This document shows positions 5,133 to 5,828 of a stretch of 5,828 bases of DNA, in pieces; the first letter of the stretch is position 1, and every line of letters starts with the position of its first letter. The notes beneath the pieces are model-generated. The model saw nothing but the letters and a program-made list of their open reading frames with translations, was not told the DNA's origin and did no database searches. Location of the stretch: the NCBI GenBank assembly GCA_023249695.1, contig JAHFCD010000175.1, forward strand, positions 1 through 5,828, read 5' to 3'. A program made the translations under genes and the position numbers. The stretch is from Elusimicrobiota bacterium (lineage in GTDB: Bacteria; Elusimicrobiota; Elusimicrobia; UBA1565; UBA9628).

Positions 5133-5828
5133 ATGTCCCAAAATCACCAGGTCACCCTCATTCCCGGCGACGGCATCGGTCCCGAGGTCGTCGCCGCCGT
5201 CCAGGCCGTGCTCGCCGCCGCCGAAGTCAAGATCGACTGGGAAGAGCGTCATGCCGGAGCCCGCGTCTTCAAAGCCGGCGTCGCCTCGGGCGTGCTGCCC
5301 GAAACCGTCGAGTCCATCCGCCGCACGAAGTGCGCGCTGAAAGGCCCGCTCGAGACGCCGGTCGGCTTCGGCGAGAAGAGCGCGAACGTGACTTTGCGCA
5401 AATACTTCGAGACCTACGGGAACATCCGGCCGGTCCGCGAGCTGCCGGGCATCCGCACGCCCTACTCCGGACGCGGCATCGACTTCGTCGTCGTACGCGA
5501 GAACGTCGAGGATCTGTACGCGGGCATCGAGTACCTGCAGACTCCGGGCGTGGCGCAGGCGCTGAAGATCGTCACGCGGAAGGGCTCGGAGAAAATCTGC
5601 CGGCTCGCGTTCGAGATTGCGCGCGCCGAGGGCCGTAGGAAGGTGACCTGCGCGACGAAGGCCAACATCCTGAAGTTCACGGAAGGCCTGTTCAAGCGCG
5701 TCTTCGAGGAGGTCGCCAAGGACTACCCGGAGATCGCCTCCGAGCACCAGATCGTGGACAATTGCGCGCATCAGCTGGTCATGCGCCCCGAGCAGTTCGA
5801 CGTGCTCGTGATGACGAACATGAACGGC
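5133..5828 (+). CDS. icd: Isocitrate dehydrogenase (NAD(P)+), Thermus-like type, 3'-truncated by window edge
   Basis: The first 232 codons are present, open to the right edge. The enzyme oxidatively decarboxylates isocitrate to 2-oxoglutarate in the TCA cycle, in the cytoplasm. The N-terminus has the beta-decarboxylating dehydrogenase signature LIPGDGIGPEVV (9-20). Substrate-binding residues are all visible: S83, N85 and R89 in GEKSANVTLRKYF, R99 in NIRPVR, R122 in VVREN. Catalytic Y129 (NVEDLYAGIE) and K176 (ATKANILK) are in place, as is D209 (IVDN), a metal ligand contributed across the dimer. The text around PLETPVGFGEKSANVTL, GSEKI and PEQFDVLVMTNMNG matches, from memory, Thermus-type isocitrate dehydrogenase rather than isopropylmalate or tartrate dehydrogenase. 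The nucleotide-specificity region lies beyond the window, so NAD versus NADP is undecided. It begins 12 bp after the envelope operon, so co-transcription is likely although the function is unrelated. Confidence 0.95.
   Translation, partial: MSQNHQVTLIPGDGIGPEVVAAVQAVLAAAEVKIDWEERHAGARVFKAGVASGVLPETVESIRRTKCALKGPLETPVGFGEKSANVTLRKYFETYGNIRPVRELPGIRTPYSGRGIDFVVVRENVEDLYAGIEYLQTPGVAQALKIVTRKGSEKICRLAFEIARAEGRRKVTCATKANILKFTEGLFKRVFEEVAKDYPEIASEHQIVDNCAHQLVMRPEQFDVLVMTNMNG

Noticed and set aside
4011..5771. Very long minus-strand open frame (586 codons) across the second ExbD, the OmpA-like gene and icd
   Set aside because: The plus strand encodes recognisable families throughout. The minus-frame protein is Arg/Gly/Asp/Leu-rich without a domain, as expected for an antisense frame in GC-rich DNA.
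1..5828. CRISPR arrays, tRNA or rRNA genes, insertion sequences
   Set aside because: No spaced direct repeats, cloverleaf-like segments, rRNA-like stretches or transposase motifs were seen.

Overview
The window is GC-rich (by eye about two-thirds GC, strong G/C preference at third codon positions) and almost entirely coding. It carries a diderm-type envelope operon: a MotA/TolQ/ExbB channel, two tandem ExbD/TolR proteins and an OmpA-like periplasmic protein. This points to a Gram-negative-type bacterium. The downstream isocitrate dehydrogenase is of the Thermus-like class rather than the E. coli-like class. Phylum cannot be fixed from the sequence. Elusimicrobiota, Myxococcota or Acidobacteriota-like lineages are possible; I lean weakly to an uncultured Elusimicrobiota-like genome, from memory only.

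Layout. (1) 1-2162 (+): the 3' part of a large TPR-repeat protein. Its reading frame is already open at the left edge, so the ATG at 153 is internal. (2) 2193-2621 (-): a small convergent gene for an exported or membrane-anchored protein of unknown function with a CPC motif. (3) 2622-2760: a divergent intergenic region of 139 bp with a UUCG-loop hairpin, a 9-bp inverted repeat, and a near-consensus sigma70 promoter (TTGCCA-17-TATACT) placed so that the next mRNA should start at or one base before its ATG. (4) 2761-5120 (+): four overlapping genes, ExbB/TolQ-like channel, ExbD-1, ExbD-2, and a FlgD-Ig-like/OmpA-like periplasmic protein. The overlaps are 23, 1 and 4 bp, so this is a translationally coupled operon. 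(5) 5133 to the right edge (+): the first 232 codons of isocitrate dehydrogenase, 12 bp after the operon.

How it fits together. One channel plus two non-identical ExbD stators is the gene content of a proton-driven envelope motor. The two stators each carry the membrane Asp but have no peptidoglycan-binding domain of their own, and no TonB, TolA or TolB is visible. The fourth gene could supply the wall-binding or force-transmitting part. The closest architecture I know is the one-MotA/TolQ plus two-TolR arrangement of the Myxococcus AglRQS motor; this comparison is inference. The TPR protein and the small exported protein lie next to the operon but are separate transcription units; a shared envelope role is possible but not shown. 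The isocitrate dehydrogenase is a central-metabolism gene probably co-transcribed by proximity, perhaps with its own start site.
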